Assembly (NCBI RefSeq): GCF_041435435.1
Contig: NZ_CP108494.1
Span: 8,342,501 to 8,406,500, forward strand
Reading direction: 5' to 3'
Length of the DNA stretch: 64,000 bases
DNA from: Streptomyces sp. NBC_01241
GTDB lineage: Bacteria; Actinomycetota; Actinomycetes; Streptomycetales; Streptomycetaceae
In this document: positions 54,432-63,277 of the stretch, one piece after another
How positions within the stretch are numbered: the stretch's first letter is position 1
Layout of the letters: the number at the start of each line of letters is the position of its first letter
Position numbers and translations under genes: made by a program
Notes under the pieces: model-generated
What the model saw: the letters and a program-made list of their open reading frames with translations, nothing else
Told to the model about the DNA's origin: nothing
Database searches by the model: none

Positions 54432-54848
54432 CTTCCGCTCCTTGGGGGTTGAGTCACAGCACCATTGGTCATCAAACTCGATAGTCCATTTTCATGACAA
54501 CTTGAAGCTATAACTCGGACGATTGCCCCGCGAGCGGGTTCCAGCGTGCGGACCGTTCCCCGTTCTGCGCCCCATGGCGGCTCCCGTCCGAAGCCATGGT
54601 TCGCCTCCCGCCCGCGTGACCGCCTGCGGGGTGTCTGTCCCGGTTGCCGTCCGCGGGCCATACGAGTCATGAAGTGCTGCCGTTCGATGGATGCGGCGGT
54701 CGGGTCCGATCGGCTGCCTTTCGGCTGGGACACCTTCTTTGCAGGCGTGCCGGGGGTACGTCCCGGCCCGAAGAGGAACCCGGTGTCGTGCGGGTTCCGA
54801 ACCGCTTGCCGGTCGTTCACCTGGACGGTTGAAGGAAGGACCCTTGAC
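54432..54848. other. Divergent promoter region
   Basis: No gene. The left 70 bases are A/T-rich and likely hold the YcaC-type gene promoter; the SDR promoter should lie to the right. Confidence 0.5.
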
Positions 54849-55616
54849 GTGTCTGATCCCGTAGTCCTTATCACGGGCGCGCTTACCGGTATCGGCCGCG
54901 CCACCGCCTTCGCCTACGCCCGTCAAGGCGCGAACCTTGTGGTCTCCGGCCGCCACGAGGGCGTGGGTGGACAACTTGCCGGGGAGTTGGCCGACCTCGG
55001 CGCCCCGGCCGAGTTCGTGCGCGCCGACGTCCGCTTCGACGCCGATGTGAAGGACCTCGTCGACCGTGCGGTGGCACGGTTCGGGCGGATCGATGTCGCC
55101 TTCAACAACGCCGGCACCGAGGGAACACCCGGCCCTGTCACCGAGGTGACCGACGAGGCTTACCAGGCCACCTTCGATACCAACGTCAAGGGAACGCTGC
55201 TGTGCCTGAAGCATGAGTTCCGGGTCATGAGGGAACAGGGCGGCGGCAGCATCGTCAACGTCAGCTCCAACTTCGGCCTGATGGGTTATCCCGGAGCGAC
55301 CTTGTACGTCGGGAGTAAGCACGCCGTCGTCGGCATCACCAAGGCGGCCGCACTCGAAGGCGCCGCTCACGGCATCCGGGTGAACGCGGTCGCGCCCGGC
55401 TACACCAGGACCGCTATGTACGAGCGGTTCACCGGCGACGACACGGCTCGTGCCGCGGTCGATTCGGTGCTGCCCATGCACCGGGCGGGTACCCCGGAGG
55501 AGATCGCCGAGGCCGTCCAGTTCCTGGGTTCGGACAAGGCGAGCTACGTCACCGGGCACATCCTCCTGGCCGATGGTGGCCTCATGGCGGGCGGGCCCGT
55601 GTTTCCGAGCTCTTGA
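54849..55616 (+). CDS. Short-chain dehydrogenase/reductase
   Basis: 255 residues, classical SDR. The cofactor motif TGALTGIG is at residues 9-16, NNAG is present, and the catalytic Y153 and K157 lie in LYVGSKHAV. VAPGYTRTAM and the C-terminal GHILLADGGLMAGG are also typical. It oxidises or reduces an alcohol/carbonyl with NAD(P). The GTG start follows AAGGAAGGA. No partner gene is close. Confidence 0.92.
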   Translation: MSDPVVLITGALTGIGRATAFAYARQGANLVVSGRHEGVGGQLAGELADLGAPAEFVRADVRFDADVKDLVDRAVARFGRIDVAFNNAGTEGTPGPVTEVTDEAYQATFDTNVKGTLLCLKHEFRVMREQGGGSIVNVSSNFGLMGYPGATLYVGSKHAVVGITKAAALEGAAHGIRVNAVAPGYTRTAMYERFTGDDTARAAVDSVLPMHRAGTPEEIAEAVQFLGSDKASYVTGHILLADGGLMAGGPVFPSS

Positions 55617-55817
55617 ACCGCGAGGCCGGCGGTGCCAGGTGGTCGGTCTGGCCGGGCCGCAGGTCCATCTGGCTGGCGCGCACGGCAGCGACGAGTGAAC
55701 AGTCCCGGGTTCGTTGGAGATTGGCCGGCAGGCGCGGACGACGGTGAGCCGACCACCGCCGGACCCTGAAAGCTCTCGCGTGGAAGTGCCGCACCTGCTC
55801 GCCCGGGCGCGACGTGC

Positions 55818-56018
55818 CTGAAGAAGGGCACGCATACCGTCGGGGCCCAGAGGCAGCACTCCGGCACCGCGGGCCGGATCGAGAACGCCCAGGTTGCCGT
55901 CTCAGGGACTTCGCGACCAAGCCGGAACCGGCCACCACGATGATCGAACGCTTCTTGGGTAGCCGGGGCCGAGGTCTACGGCGGCAACCCGAAACTGCGG
56001 GCCGCGCTGGAGAAACGC
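55818..56018 (+). mobile_element. IS701-family transposase remnant
   Basis: Three disjointed pieces match this transposase in order. They are LKKGTHTVGAQRQHSGTAG with RIENAQVAV, then LRDFATKPEPATTMIER, then after a shift WVAGAEVYGGNPKLRAALEK. A large part of the protein between the first two is deleted. No terminal inverted repeats were found. Confidence 0.75.
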
Positions 56019-56019
56019 A

Positions 56020-56175
56020 GCCTGCGCCGGGATCTCGGTTCCGGTGGTCGGAGTCGGCACCATGGCCACGTGGCTCGGGCTGCGTCAGGCCGGACTGATC
56101 TTCACGGGCGGTGTGATGCTGCTGGCAGCGGGCGCGGGAGCCTACGCTGCGCGCAGGCCACCTGCGGCGGCGTAA
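56020..56175 (+). pseudogene. MFS transporter C-terminal fragment
   Basis: The frame reads GISVPVVGVGTMATWLGLRQ, then AGLIFTGGVMLLAAGAGAYA, and ends with a stop. It matches the last 48 residues of the MFS protein at 29733-30914 with only a few substitutions. It begins two bases after the IS701 fragment. Confidence 0.85.
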
Positions 56176-56287
56176 CCGATCGGTCGTCAGGGCCGCCCGC
56201 GTCCGGAAGGATGCCTGTGACGTCCTGGCCGTCCCCGGGCGTCCGGAGCGGCCCGGACGCCCGGGGACGACGTTCTCCAACTGTCGG

Positions 56288-57532
56288 TCAAGGCACGGCA
56301 GGCTCCAGCACGACGGGCAACTCCACGAGGCCGCGGAAGGCCGGGAACGGAACCTCTATCCAAGGGGCCTCACGCGTGGGATCGGCCAAAGTCACCTTCG
56401 GGAATCGGCTGAACAGACCGGTGAGAGCGAGTTGCGTCTCCAGCCTGGCCAGAGGTGCTCCCAGGCAGTAGTGGATGCCGTGCCCGAACCCCAGATGAGC
56501 ACTTTGAGCATGCGTCGGCCGCGTCACATCGAACTCGTCCGGAGCGTCGAATTTCCGTGGGTCGCGGTTGGCTGAACTGAGCGCGATCTGAACCAGGGAT
56601 CCCTTCGGAATCAGCGTCCCGGCGATCTGTACGTCCTCGGCCGCGAAACGGAACGTCGCGCTCTCCACCGAGCCGTCGTAACGCAGCAGCTCTTCCACCG
56701 CCTGTCCGATCAGCTCCGGGTTCTCCCGTACGGTGCGAAGCTGCACAGGGTGGGTGAGGAGATGGTGGACCGCGTTACCGATGAGGTAGGCGGTCGTCTT
56801 GTGACCCGCGAACATCAGCAGAAACGCCGTCGAGACCAGCTCCTGCTCGGTGAGCCCGCCGTTTTCGTCCCGGGCTGCGATGAGCGCGCTGAGCAGGTCC
56901 TCTCCCGGGCGGCTGCGCTTGCGCGCGAGGAGATCCGCGAAGTACGTATGCAGGTCCTCCTCGGCCTTCTGCTGGGCCTGCTTGGATTCCTTGCTGAAGC
57001 CTGTGTGCGCCACGGTGGTGGACAGGCCCTGCAGCACCGACCGTTCGTCCGGCGGCACACCGAGCAGTTCACCGATCACGATGATCGGCAGCGGGAATGC
57101 GAACGCGGACAACAAGTCCACCGGTTCCCGGGTTGCGCAGCCGTCCAGCAGCGTCTCGACGATGTCCTGGATCCGCGGCCGCAACGATTCCACGCGACGC
57201 GGGGTGAACGTGGACCCGACGAACTTGCGCAGCCGGGTGTGCTTGGGCGGGTCGGAATTGAGCATGTGATCGTCCAGGGCCACGGACGAGTCACCGAAGA
57301 TCCTTCGGTAGGCATCCATGGCCCCGTACATGTCCTTGCTCAGCCGCGGATCCGTCAGGGCCGCCCTCGCGTCCTGGTACCGCGTGATCAGGTACGTGTC
57401 GATGCCGTGTGGCGGCCGCATGGGGCAGACGGGTGCCGTGTCCCTGAGGTTCGCGTAGACCGGGTGCGGGTTCCGTCGGAACTCGGGGGTGCATCGCTCG
57501 GCTGCGGCGACCGGATCGTCCACTGTGGTCAC
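56288..57532 (-). CDS. Cytochrome P450, last gene of a four-gene operon
   Basis: 414 residues, soluble. The haem loop is FGHGIHYCLGAPLARLE, and ExxR lies in EELLRYDG. The I-helix reads FAGHKTTAY: the usual acidic residue before the conserved Thr pair is Lys. That may alter oxygen activation or mark a peroxygenase-like or non-oxidative role. The GTG start overlaps the amidohydrolase stop, with AGGAG upstream. It probably acts on the product of the upstream enzymes. Confidence 0.9.
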   Translation of the reverse strand: MTTVDDPVAAAERCTPEFRRNPHPVYANLRDTAPVCPMRPPHGIDTYLITRYQDARAALTDPRLSKDMYGAMDAYRRIFGDSSVALDDHMLNSDPPKHTRLRKFVGSTFTPRRVESLRPRIQDIVETLLDGCATREPVDLLSAFAFPLPIIVIGELLGVPPDERSVLQGLSTTVAHTGFSKESKQAQQKAEEDLHTYFADLLARKRSRPGEDLLSALIAARDENGGLTEQELVSTAFLLMFAGHKTTAYLIGNAVHHLLTHPVQLRTVRENPELIGQAVEELLRYDGSVESATFRFAAEDVQIAGTLIPKGSLVQIALSSANRDPRKFDAPDEFDVTRPTHAQSAHLGFGHGIHYCLGAPLARLETQLALTGLFSRFPKVTLADPTREAPWIEVPFPAFRGLVELPVVLEPAVP

Positions 57533-58503
57533 GGACGGCTCCTGAGGTCGAAGAGGGTCTCGGCGTTGCCGCCGAGGATGAGCTGCTGGGAGGCCTTGTC
57601 GATCGGCAGCTTCTCGATCATGCGCATGAACTCCTCCAGGGGCACGGACATCGGCGGCGAGTCAGTGCCGAACAGCATCCGCTCCGGCCCCAGCACCTCC
57701 GCGTTGAGGCCCAGATGCGCGGGGCTGAACGTGCTGGTGTCGACGTACATGCGCTGCAGCGCCCCGGCCGGGTCGGCCGCCGCCGGTACGGAGGACGGCG
57801 ACGGAGCCGAGGACGGTGCCGACGGCGGGCCCCCGCCCCAGTGCCGGGGACGCGCCGCCGTCTGCAGGCGTTCCGGCAGGAGCGCCAGCGCGCCGCCGCC
57901 CGTCGCACCGATCAGTCGCAGGCCGGGATACTTGTCCAGCCAACCCGCGAACGCGATCATGGCCATGCCCATGGTGACGTCGCCGAACCGGCCGATCTGC
58001 TCGACGAAGCCGAAGTCGTCGACCCGGTCCGTGCCGATCGGTTCGGCCGGGGCATGCACCAGGACAGGCACTCCCGTCTCGGCGGCCAGCGCGAAGAAGG
58101 AGTCGGCCCGCGGAGAGCCGAGCAGTTCGCCGTGGACGCTGGAGGTGGTGATCAGGCCGACGAAGGCGGGGTCCGCCAGCGTCTCCCGGACTCCTTCGAG
58201 ATGGTCGTCGTCGCCGAACGGGTTGGCGTACACGTACCCGCGCAATTGGTCCGGGAAGGTGGAGATCAGCCCCGACATCCAGGCATGGAAGCCTCTGAGC
58301 CGGTCTCGCGGTTGCGCGTAGTTGTCGACGCCCGGGACCCGCGCCATGGCGCCGGCGCCGACGGGACTGCCGATGATGGTGAGGTCGATTCCGGCCTGAG
58401 CGCGGGCAGCGAGCATGCCGTCGACGTCGGTCAGGCTGGGAGGCATGGGGAAGCGTCGGGCGGCCTCCGGTGGGGACAGATGTCCGTGGATGTCGATGAT
58501 CAC
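57529..58503 (-). CDS. ACMSD-type amidohydrolase/decarboxylase
   Basis: 324 residues. Metal-dependent TIM-barrel of the aminocarboxymuconate-semialdehyde decarboxylase group. It starts MIIDIHGHLSP with the HxH motif, and LVHAPAEP, LIGATGGGAL and FGTDSPPMSV follow. The expected first histidine of the distal site (usually HxGG) is replaced in LIGATGGG, so activity could differ. A Ser/Pro/Ala-rich insert lies at about residues 220-245. It overlaps the P450 by 4 bases and the reductase gene by 4 bases. Confidence 0.85.
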   Translation of the reverse strand: MIIDIHGHLSPPEAARRFPMPPSLTDVDGMLAARAQAGIDLTIIGSPVGAGAMARVPGVDNYAQPRDRLRGFHAWMSGLISTFPDQLRGYVYANPFGDDDHLEGVRETLADPAFVGLITTSSVHGELLGSPRADSFFALAAETGVPVLVHAPAEPIGTDRVDDFGFVEQIGRFGDVTMGMAMIAFAGWLDKYPGLRLIGATGGGALALLPERLQTAARPRHWGGGPPSAPSSAPSPSSVPAAADPAGALQRMYVDTSTFSPAHLGLNAEVLGPERMLFGTDSPPMSVPLEEFMRMIEKLPIDKASQQLILGGNAETLFDLRSRP

Positions 58504-59387
58504 GTGTGAGTTCCCGGTTTCGGTGTGAGTGCGTGGGCGACGGCGACGCAGTCCTCGTCGCCGTGCCCCTGGTCGGTGGCGCGGACGTGGGTCTGCGCGG
58601 CTGCGGCGACGAGAGGAAGTCGCAGCCCGGCCGCCGCCGCCTGGTCCGCGGCGAGCAGGAGGTCCTTGGCCATCAGGCTCAGCCGGAAGTCGGGCTTGTC
58701 GAAGCGCCCGGCCGCCAGCCGCTTGGACTTGAACGCCATGACGGGCGAGGCGAAGCCGCTGCCCGCGATCGTGCCGAGGACGAGCTTCCGGTCGAGTCCG
58801 GTGGCGGCCGCCAACTCGACGGCCTCGGCCAGCGCCTGCACCTCGATACCCATCAGCAGGTTGAGGAGCAGCTTCATCCGCATGCCGGAACCGAGTTCGC
58901 CGAGGTGGACGACCTCCTTGCCCAGTAGTTCGAGCAGCGGCCGCTCCGAGGTGAAGACGCGCTCCTCGCCGCCGACGAACAGCCGCAGGTCACCGCTGCG
59001 GGCGTGCTCCCGGTTGCCCAGCATGCCGACGTCCAGAACGGAGTGCGCGCCGCCGGTGAGGCGGACGACCTCTTCGGGGGAGACCGTGCTGGCGCAGACC
59101 AGGGCGCCGGGGTACGAGCCCCCGGCCAGGATTCCGTCCGGTCCGTGCAGCACGGCGGCAAGGGCTTCACCGTCGGCCACGGTACAGATGGCGGCGCTCG
59201 TACCCTCGACGGCATCGGCCGGATGCGCCGCGGCGACGGCGCCGGCCCGAGCGAGCGGCTCAGCCCGCTCCGCGGTGCGGTTCCAGACGCGTACCTGAAC
59301 GCCCTGGTCGAGAAGGCGAGTGGCCAGGCCGGTGCCCATCGTGCCGAGACCGAGGACGGCGACCGGCCCTGTGGTGGAGTGCGTCAT
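58500..59387 (-). CDS. NAD(P)-binding 3-hydroxyisobutyrate dehydrogenase-like reductase
   Basis: 295 residues. The Rossmann motif GLGTMGTGLATRLL is at the N-terminus and the catalytic Lys in GSGMRMKLLLN. The C-terminal helical domain carries FSLSLMAKDL-like FRLSLMAKDLLLAADQA. The family includes beta-hydroxyacid dehydrogenases and imine reductases. Stop and start overlaps by 4 bases on both sides make it part of the operon. Confidence 0.88.
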   Translation of the reverse strand: MTHSTTGPVAVLGLGTMGTGLATRLLDQGVQVRVWNRTAERAEPLARAGAVAAAHPADAVEGTSAAICTVADGEALAAVLHGPDGILAGGSYPGALVCASTVSPEEVVRLTGGAHSVLDVGMLGNREHARSGDLRLFVGGEERVFTSERPLLELLGKEVVHLGELGSGMRMKLLLNLLMGIEVQALAEAVELAAATGLDRKLVLGTIAGSGFASPVMAFKSKRLAAGRFDKPDFRLSLMAKDLLLAADQAAAAGLRLPLVAAAAQTHVRATDQGHGDEDCVAVAHALTPKPGTHT

Positions 59388-59722
59388 GACGGCACCCCCA
59401 CGGTCTCCCGAATGACCCGGTACCGCAGTGACTGGGTCTGGTCGACCCAGTCGCGCAGCGGAGCCAGCAGTTCTCGGTGGTCCTCACCTTGTTGCCAGGC
59501 GAAGAAGTGCTCGGGCGTCTCCCACTCGCTGGCGATCACCCACTGCCGGGAGTCGTCGACGGGTTCTCCCAGCCGCTCGATGATGTGTCCGGGGACGCTG
59601 GCGACGGACTTCCTTATCCGCTCGTACGCGTCCAGAAAGCCCTGCTCACCGCCCTCGACGACGTGGACCGTGTACACCACGGACAGCCTGTCGGCCGGGT
59701 CGCCGTTCTGCGCAGTGCGCAT
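59384..59722 (-). CDS. Antibiotic-biosynthesis monooxygenase (ABM) fold protein
   Basis: 112 residues. Ferredoxin-like ABM fold with VVYTVHVVEGGEQGFLDAYE, VPGHIIERLGEP and SEWETPEHFFAW. Members oxidise aromatic polyketides or act as haem-degrading or stress enzymes. It is the first gene of the four-gene operon, with AGGAGGAG before the ATG, and overlaps the reductase by 4 bases. With a P450 in the operon, a tailoring or catabolic pathway is likely, though its substrate is unknown. Confidence 0.85.
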   Translation of the reverse strand: MRTAQNGDPADRLSVVYTVHVVEGGEQGFLDAYERIRKSVASVPGHIIERLGEPVDDSRQWVIASEWETPEHFFAWQQGEDHRELLAPLRDWVDQTQSLRYRVIRETVGVPS

Positions 59723-59929
59723 GTCTCCTCCTGAAAGTCGAGAAAGTCGAGATTTGGCAGAGCACGACTCCCACAGACTCATGGCGACCGTGGGCCCGCA
59801 ACTCCGTGTGGGAGACAGCCCAACGGAGAGAGAGGGAGCCCCCGCGATTCGTGGCCCGGTCGGGTGAGGACCGAAAGGCCTGCTCGGGCGTGGTCCCGGA
59901 TGCCTCACACCACATCGACGGGGAACCCG

Positions 59930-60458
59930 CTGCAGGGTGTCGACCAGCTCGCGCGTGGACAGTCCTCGCAGCTTGTCCCTGACCGCGGAGGGAGCGGTGA
60001 CGATGAGCGGATCTGGTTGATCGTCCGGATGCGGGCCTTGACCGCGCTCTTGCGGACCACCCACAGGGCCCGGATTGCCTCCACGATCCCGTTCCGCGTC
60101 CCGGCGTCCCGGCGTCCTGGCGTCCCGGCGTTCCGGCTGGACAGGACAGCGGTCGCCGCGGCGTAGGAGTCGATGGGGGGGCGGACTTGGCGTTGTCCCG
60201 CCTCGCCTTGCGGTCGGGCCGGTCCACCTCGACCATGGTGACGCCGTTCGCCGCGAGGAACCGGGCGATCTCGGAGCCGTAGGCGCCGGTTCCCTCGATT
60301 CCCACAGCAAGGTTCTCGCCGTGGGGCTGGAGCCAGTTCAGCAGTCGCCGATAGCCCTCCGGGGTGGTCTCGAACTGTTCAGTCGCCAGGTGTCGTCCGA
60401 TGCTGTCGATGACCGCGGCCTGGTGGAGGTCGGCGTGGGTGTCGATCCCGCCGACCAT
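59930..60458 (-). mobile_element. IS110-family transposase remnant
   Basis: The N-terminus is intact: VGGIDTHADLHQAAVIDSIG with the catalytic Asp, then GIEGTGAYGSEIARFLA and VDRPDRKARRDNAKS. Around 60150 the frame breaks in a run of 8-bp repeats. A second frame resumes with VTAPSAVRDKLRGLSTRELV and ends. The C-terminal serine domain is missing. Confidence 0.8.
60096..60135. repeat. Five tandem 8-bp units within the IS110 remnant
   Basis: GCGTCCCG twice, GCGTCCTG, GCGTCCCG, GCGTTCCG: 8-bp units with two variant copies. They coincide with the frameshift in the transposase remnant. Confidence 0.9.
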
Positions 60459-60569
60459 CGTTGGCTCGTCCGTCAAGCTGTTGTGTGCGGCCTTTCCAAC
60501 GCTCCCCAGTGGAAGGGCGCTATTGGCGAAGACCACGTGCTCCGTGGCCGTCGTATTCCCCCTCCGGAC

Positions 60570-60598
60570 TTGACGGCTAACACTGTTAGCCATACCGT
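60570..60598 (+). promoter_or_regulatory. Probable promoter for the TetR operon
   Basis: TTGACG at 60570, 17 bases, TACCGT at 60593. The first palindrome fills the spacer. Confidence 0.45.
60575..60591. promoter_or_regulatory. Palindromic operator 1
   Basis: GGCTAACA, one base, TGTTAGCC: perfect 8-bp arms with the shape of a TetR site, between the -35 and -10. Confidence 0.7.
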
Positions 60599-60608
60599 GA
60601 CGCCACGT

Positions 60609-60625
60609 GGCTAACATCGTTAGCC
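60609..60625. promoter_or_regulatory. Palindromic operator 2
   Basis: GGCTAAC, three bases, GTTAGCC, 34 bases centre-to-centre from the first and just downstream of the predicted transcription start. Confidence 0.65.
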
Positions 60626-60657
60626 TGGTAGGTCAGTCGCAACGGGAGAGGGCCGCC

Positions 60658-60972
60658 GTGAACACCGCCACAGCCAGGAGCACCGCGTGCGGCAGTGTCC
60701 TGACCGGGCCCCTCCGGGGTACATGGGAGGCACCAGCGCTCCCTTCCGGGGCGTTGGCAGTCGCCGGGGAAGAGCACAAACCGCCAGCCGTCACCGCGCT
60801 CGTGTTCCTCGGCGGACCAGGTCCGTTCCCACGAATGCCTACGAAGCGCAACGCAGGAATCCGGTGCCCCGGGCCCGCCTCGTCCCCGGTCCCACCCACC
60901 GTTCGAATGCCGGCTTCCGGATCCGGACGGCCCACCGGCTTCTTGGTCGCGCGGATGGCCCGCCGTGGCTGA
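60658..60972 (+). CDS. Hypothetical reading frame coupled to tetR
   Basis: 104 residues from a GTG preceded by GGAGAGGG. It ends overlapping the TetR start by 8 bases. No hydrophobic segment, domain or familiar sequence; Pro, Ala and Gly dominate. It may be a real leader gene of the TetR operon or an accident of position; I lean to uncertain. Confidence 0.3.
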   Translation: MNTATARSTACGSVLTGPLRGTWEAPALPSGALAVAGEEHKPPAVTALVFLGGPGPFPRMPTKRNAGIRCPGPASSPVPPTVRMPASGSGRPTGFLVARMARRG

Positions 60973-61513
60973 CCGTGCGCAGCAGATCATGGCCGCCGCC
61001 CGGGAACTGCTCGACGCCGAAGGGCCGGATGCGTTGTCGATGCGGCGCATCGCCGAGCGTGTCGGCATCCGGGCACCTTCCTTGTACAAGCACTTTCCTG
61101 ACAAGGGCGCTGTAGAGGCCGGACTCCAGGTGCAGGGGATGACCCAGCTGGCGGAGGAACTGGAGGCCGCCGAAGCGGAGATCGGCGTCGAACCGCCCCT
61201 GCTCGTGCTCGCCCGCGCCTACCGACGGCACGCGCTCGCCAGCCCGCACCTCTACCGCATCACGCATACTCGGCCGCTCGCCCGCACCGCACTCCCCGAG
61301 GGCCTCGAAGATCGCGCGGCGGCGCCGCTGGCCCGTGCGGTGCACGGCGACATTGACATCGCGCGCTCGGTCTGGGCATTCGCGCACGGCATGGTCGTGC
61401 TCGAACTCGACGGCCGCTTCCCGCCCGGCGCAGACCTGGACGCCGCATGGCGCACCGGCTGCGAGGCGTTCGTCCAGGCAATCCGAAACAAGTCCCAGGG
61501 AGACCCGGCATGA
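60965..61513 (+). CDS. TetR-family regulator
   Basis: 182 residues. The helix-turn-helix MRRIAERVGIRAPSLYKHFPDK is intact. The ligand domain is of the WHG/TetR_C_13 type (SPHLYRITHTRPL and VWAFAHGMVVLELDGRFP). The start GTG at 60965 lacks a clear ribosome binding site, and translation may depend on the preceding frame. Its stop overlaps the next ATG. It probably binds the two palindromes at 60575 and 60609, controlling itself and the membrane protein. Confidence 0.85.
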   Translation: MADRAQQIMAAARELLDAEGPDALSMRRIAERVGIRAPSLYKHFPDKGAVEAGLQVQGMTQLAEELEAAEAEIGVEPPLLVLARAYRRHALASPHLYRITHTRPLARTALPEGLEDRAAAPLARAVHGDIDIARSVWAFAHGMVVLELDGRFPPGADLDAAWRTGCEAFVQAIRNKSQGDPA

Positions 61514-62163
61514 CCAGCATCGCCAAGGATCCTGCTACCGGAATCACCGCCCGCGCCGCCGGATACACACACGCCGCGGCATGGATTCTCGGGCTCGCCG
61601 CCGCATGGGGGGCCACACCCGAAGTCGGTGACACACACGCCGAGATCACGACCGCGTACGCCGACCGGCCGTTCCAGGCGGTGGCCCAGGCGCTGCTCGT
61701 TCACGGTGTGGCAGCTGTCTGCCTCGTGGTCGTCGGATCCGGACTGCTCGACTGGGCCCGCCGTACCAACAACAGTGCGGGGCGCTTGGCCGGATGGGCC
61801 GGGAGAGTCACGGGAGCGCTCGCATGCGTGCAACTCGTCCTGGAACTGATCGCAATACCTGGAGCTGATCCAACGTCACCGGGCAGAACCGGCGCACTGT
61901 TCGAGGCGGTCCAGCGTGCGGACGGTGTCAAGATGTTCGCGCTCGCCGCGCTCGCCGCGACTGCCTGCGTGGCCTCGCGGCACGGCACACTGCTGCGGCG
62001 TTGGGAGGTCGTCATCGGCTGGGCCCTCGCCGCCACGATCGCCGCGTCCGGCATCGGTTACCTGCTCCTGTCCACCACCTTGACCCCGGCAGCATTCATT
62101 TCGCTGCCCTTGCTGCTGATCTGGATCGCCGTACTCGGCGCAGCCCTCAGGCGCCGGCCCTGA
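61510..62163 (+). CDS. Membrane protein coupled to tetR
   Basis: 217 residues with about six hydrophobic segments. No family motif is recognised; composition is Ala-, Leu- and Val-rich with few charged residues. The ATG overlaps the tetR stop (ATGA). It is the likely target of the TetR regulator. Confidence 0.7.
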   Translation: MTSIAKDPATGITARAAGYTHAAAWILGLAAAWGATPEVGDTHAEITTAYADRPFQAVAQALLVHGVAAVCLVVVGSGLLDWARRTNNSAGRLAGWAGRVTGALACVQLVLELIAIPGADPTSPGRTGALFEAVQRADGVKMFALAALAATACVASRHGTLLRRWEVVIGWALAATIAASGIGYLLLSTTLTPAAFISLPLLLIWIAVLGAALRRRP

Positions 62164-62377
62164 GCCCGGAGTTCCGGGACCCGGACCGCCGGGCACCGAC
62201 AACCCGCTGTCCGGCCCCACTCGCACCTCCGCTCGCAAGGAGGCGCCCCTCTTGCTGCGGACATCTTCACGAGTGCCGTCGGCGTCCACCGGACGCCGGC
62301 CATCGCCTCCCCGTGAGCGCTCACTCGACCAGACAAGTGTTTCACCGACATCCGAATGAGACTCCTACGGAGTGAGC

Positions 62378-63277
62378 ATGGATCTCGCCCACCTCCCCAG
62401 TCCTTCGACCGGGGTCCTTCACCTCGGCCCGGTTTCGTTGAGGGCGTACGCCTTCTGCATCATCCTGGGCGTGTTCGTGGCCGTCCGGCTCGGCAACCGG
62501 CGCTGGGTTGCGCGGGGCGGGGAGCAGGGCGTCATCGCGGACGTCACCACCTGGGCAGTGCCGTTCGGCATCGCCGGTGGACGGCTGTACCACGTGATCA
62601 CCAGCCCCGACGCGTACTTCGGCGAAGGCGGCGAGCCGATCCGAGCCCTGTACGTGTGGGAGGGCGGGCTCGGGATCTGGGGCGCCATCGCCCTGGGCGG
62701 GGTCGGCGCGTGGATCGGCTGCCGGCGCCACCGCATCCCCCTTCCTGCCTTCGCGGACGCGGTCGCCCCTGGCATAGCCCTGGCCCAGGCGATCGGCCGC
62801 TGGGGCAACTGGTTCAACCAGGAACTCTACGGCCGCCCCACCACGCTCCCCTGGGGCCTGGAGATCGACCGGACCCACCGTCCGTCCGACGTGCTCGACA
62901 TCGCGACCTACCACCCCACCTTCCTCTACGAATCCCTCTGGAACATCGGAGTTGCCGTACTGGTCCTCTGGGCGTCCCGCCGGTTCACGCTCGGACACGG
63001 CAGGACCTTCGCCCTGTACGTCGCCGCCTACACGGTCGGCCGGTTCTGGACCGAGTACCTGCGGATCGACGAGTCCCACACGTTCCTCGGCCTGCGTCTG
63101 AACAACTGGACCTCTGTCGTGGTCTTCCTTGGCGCCATCGCCTGCCTCGTCGTATCGGCGCGCCGCCACCCGGGCATCGAGGACGTGTCACGGTCAAAGG
63201 ACGAGGGCGGCAACGAGAGGGCCGGCGAGCCGCGCCTGGACGTCGCCGTCAAGACAGGAAGTAACGACGCGCGATGA
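62378..63277 (+). CDS. lgt: Prolipoprotein diacylglyceryl transferase
   Basis: 299 residues. Lgt moves a diacylglyceryl group from phosphatidylglycerol to the lipobox Cys of prolipoproteins. The family signature GRWGNWFNQELYGRPT is present, as is HPTFLYES, and seven hydrophobic segments surround them. The C-terminal 40 residues are charged and family-atypical. ACGGAG precedes the ATG at 62378; a GTG two codons earlier is possible. Streptomyces often have two lgt genes; this may be the accessory one, and it could serve lipoproteins encoded nearby. Confidence 0.92.
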   Translation: MDLAHLPSPSTGVLHLGPVSLRAYAFCIILGVFVAVRLGNRRWVARGGEQGVIADVTTWAVPFGIAGGRLYHVITSPDAYFGEGGEPIRALYVWEGGLGIWGAIALGGVGAWIGCRRHRIPLPAFADAVAPGIALAQAIGRWGNWFNQELYGRPTTLPWGLEIDRTHRPSDVLDIATYHPTFLYESLWNIGVAVLVLWASRRFTLGHGRTFALYVAAYTVGRFWTEYLRIDESHTFLGLRLNNWTSVVVFLGAIACLVVSARRHPGIEDVSRSKDEGGNERAGEPRLDVAVKTGSNDAR

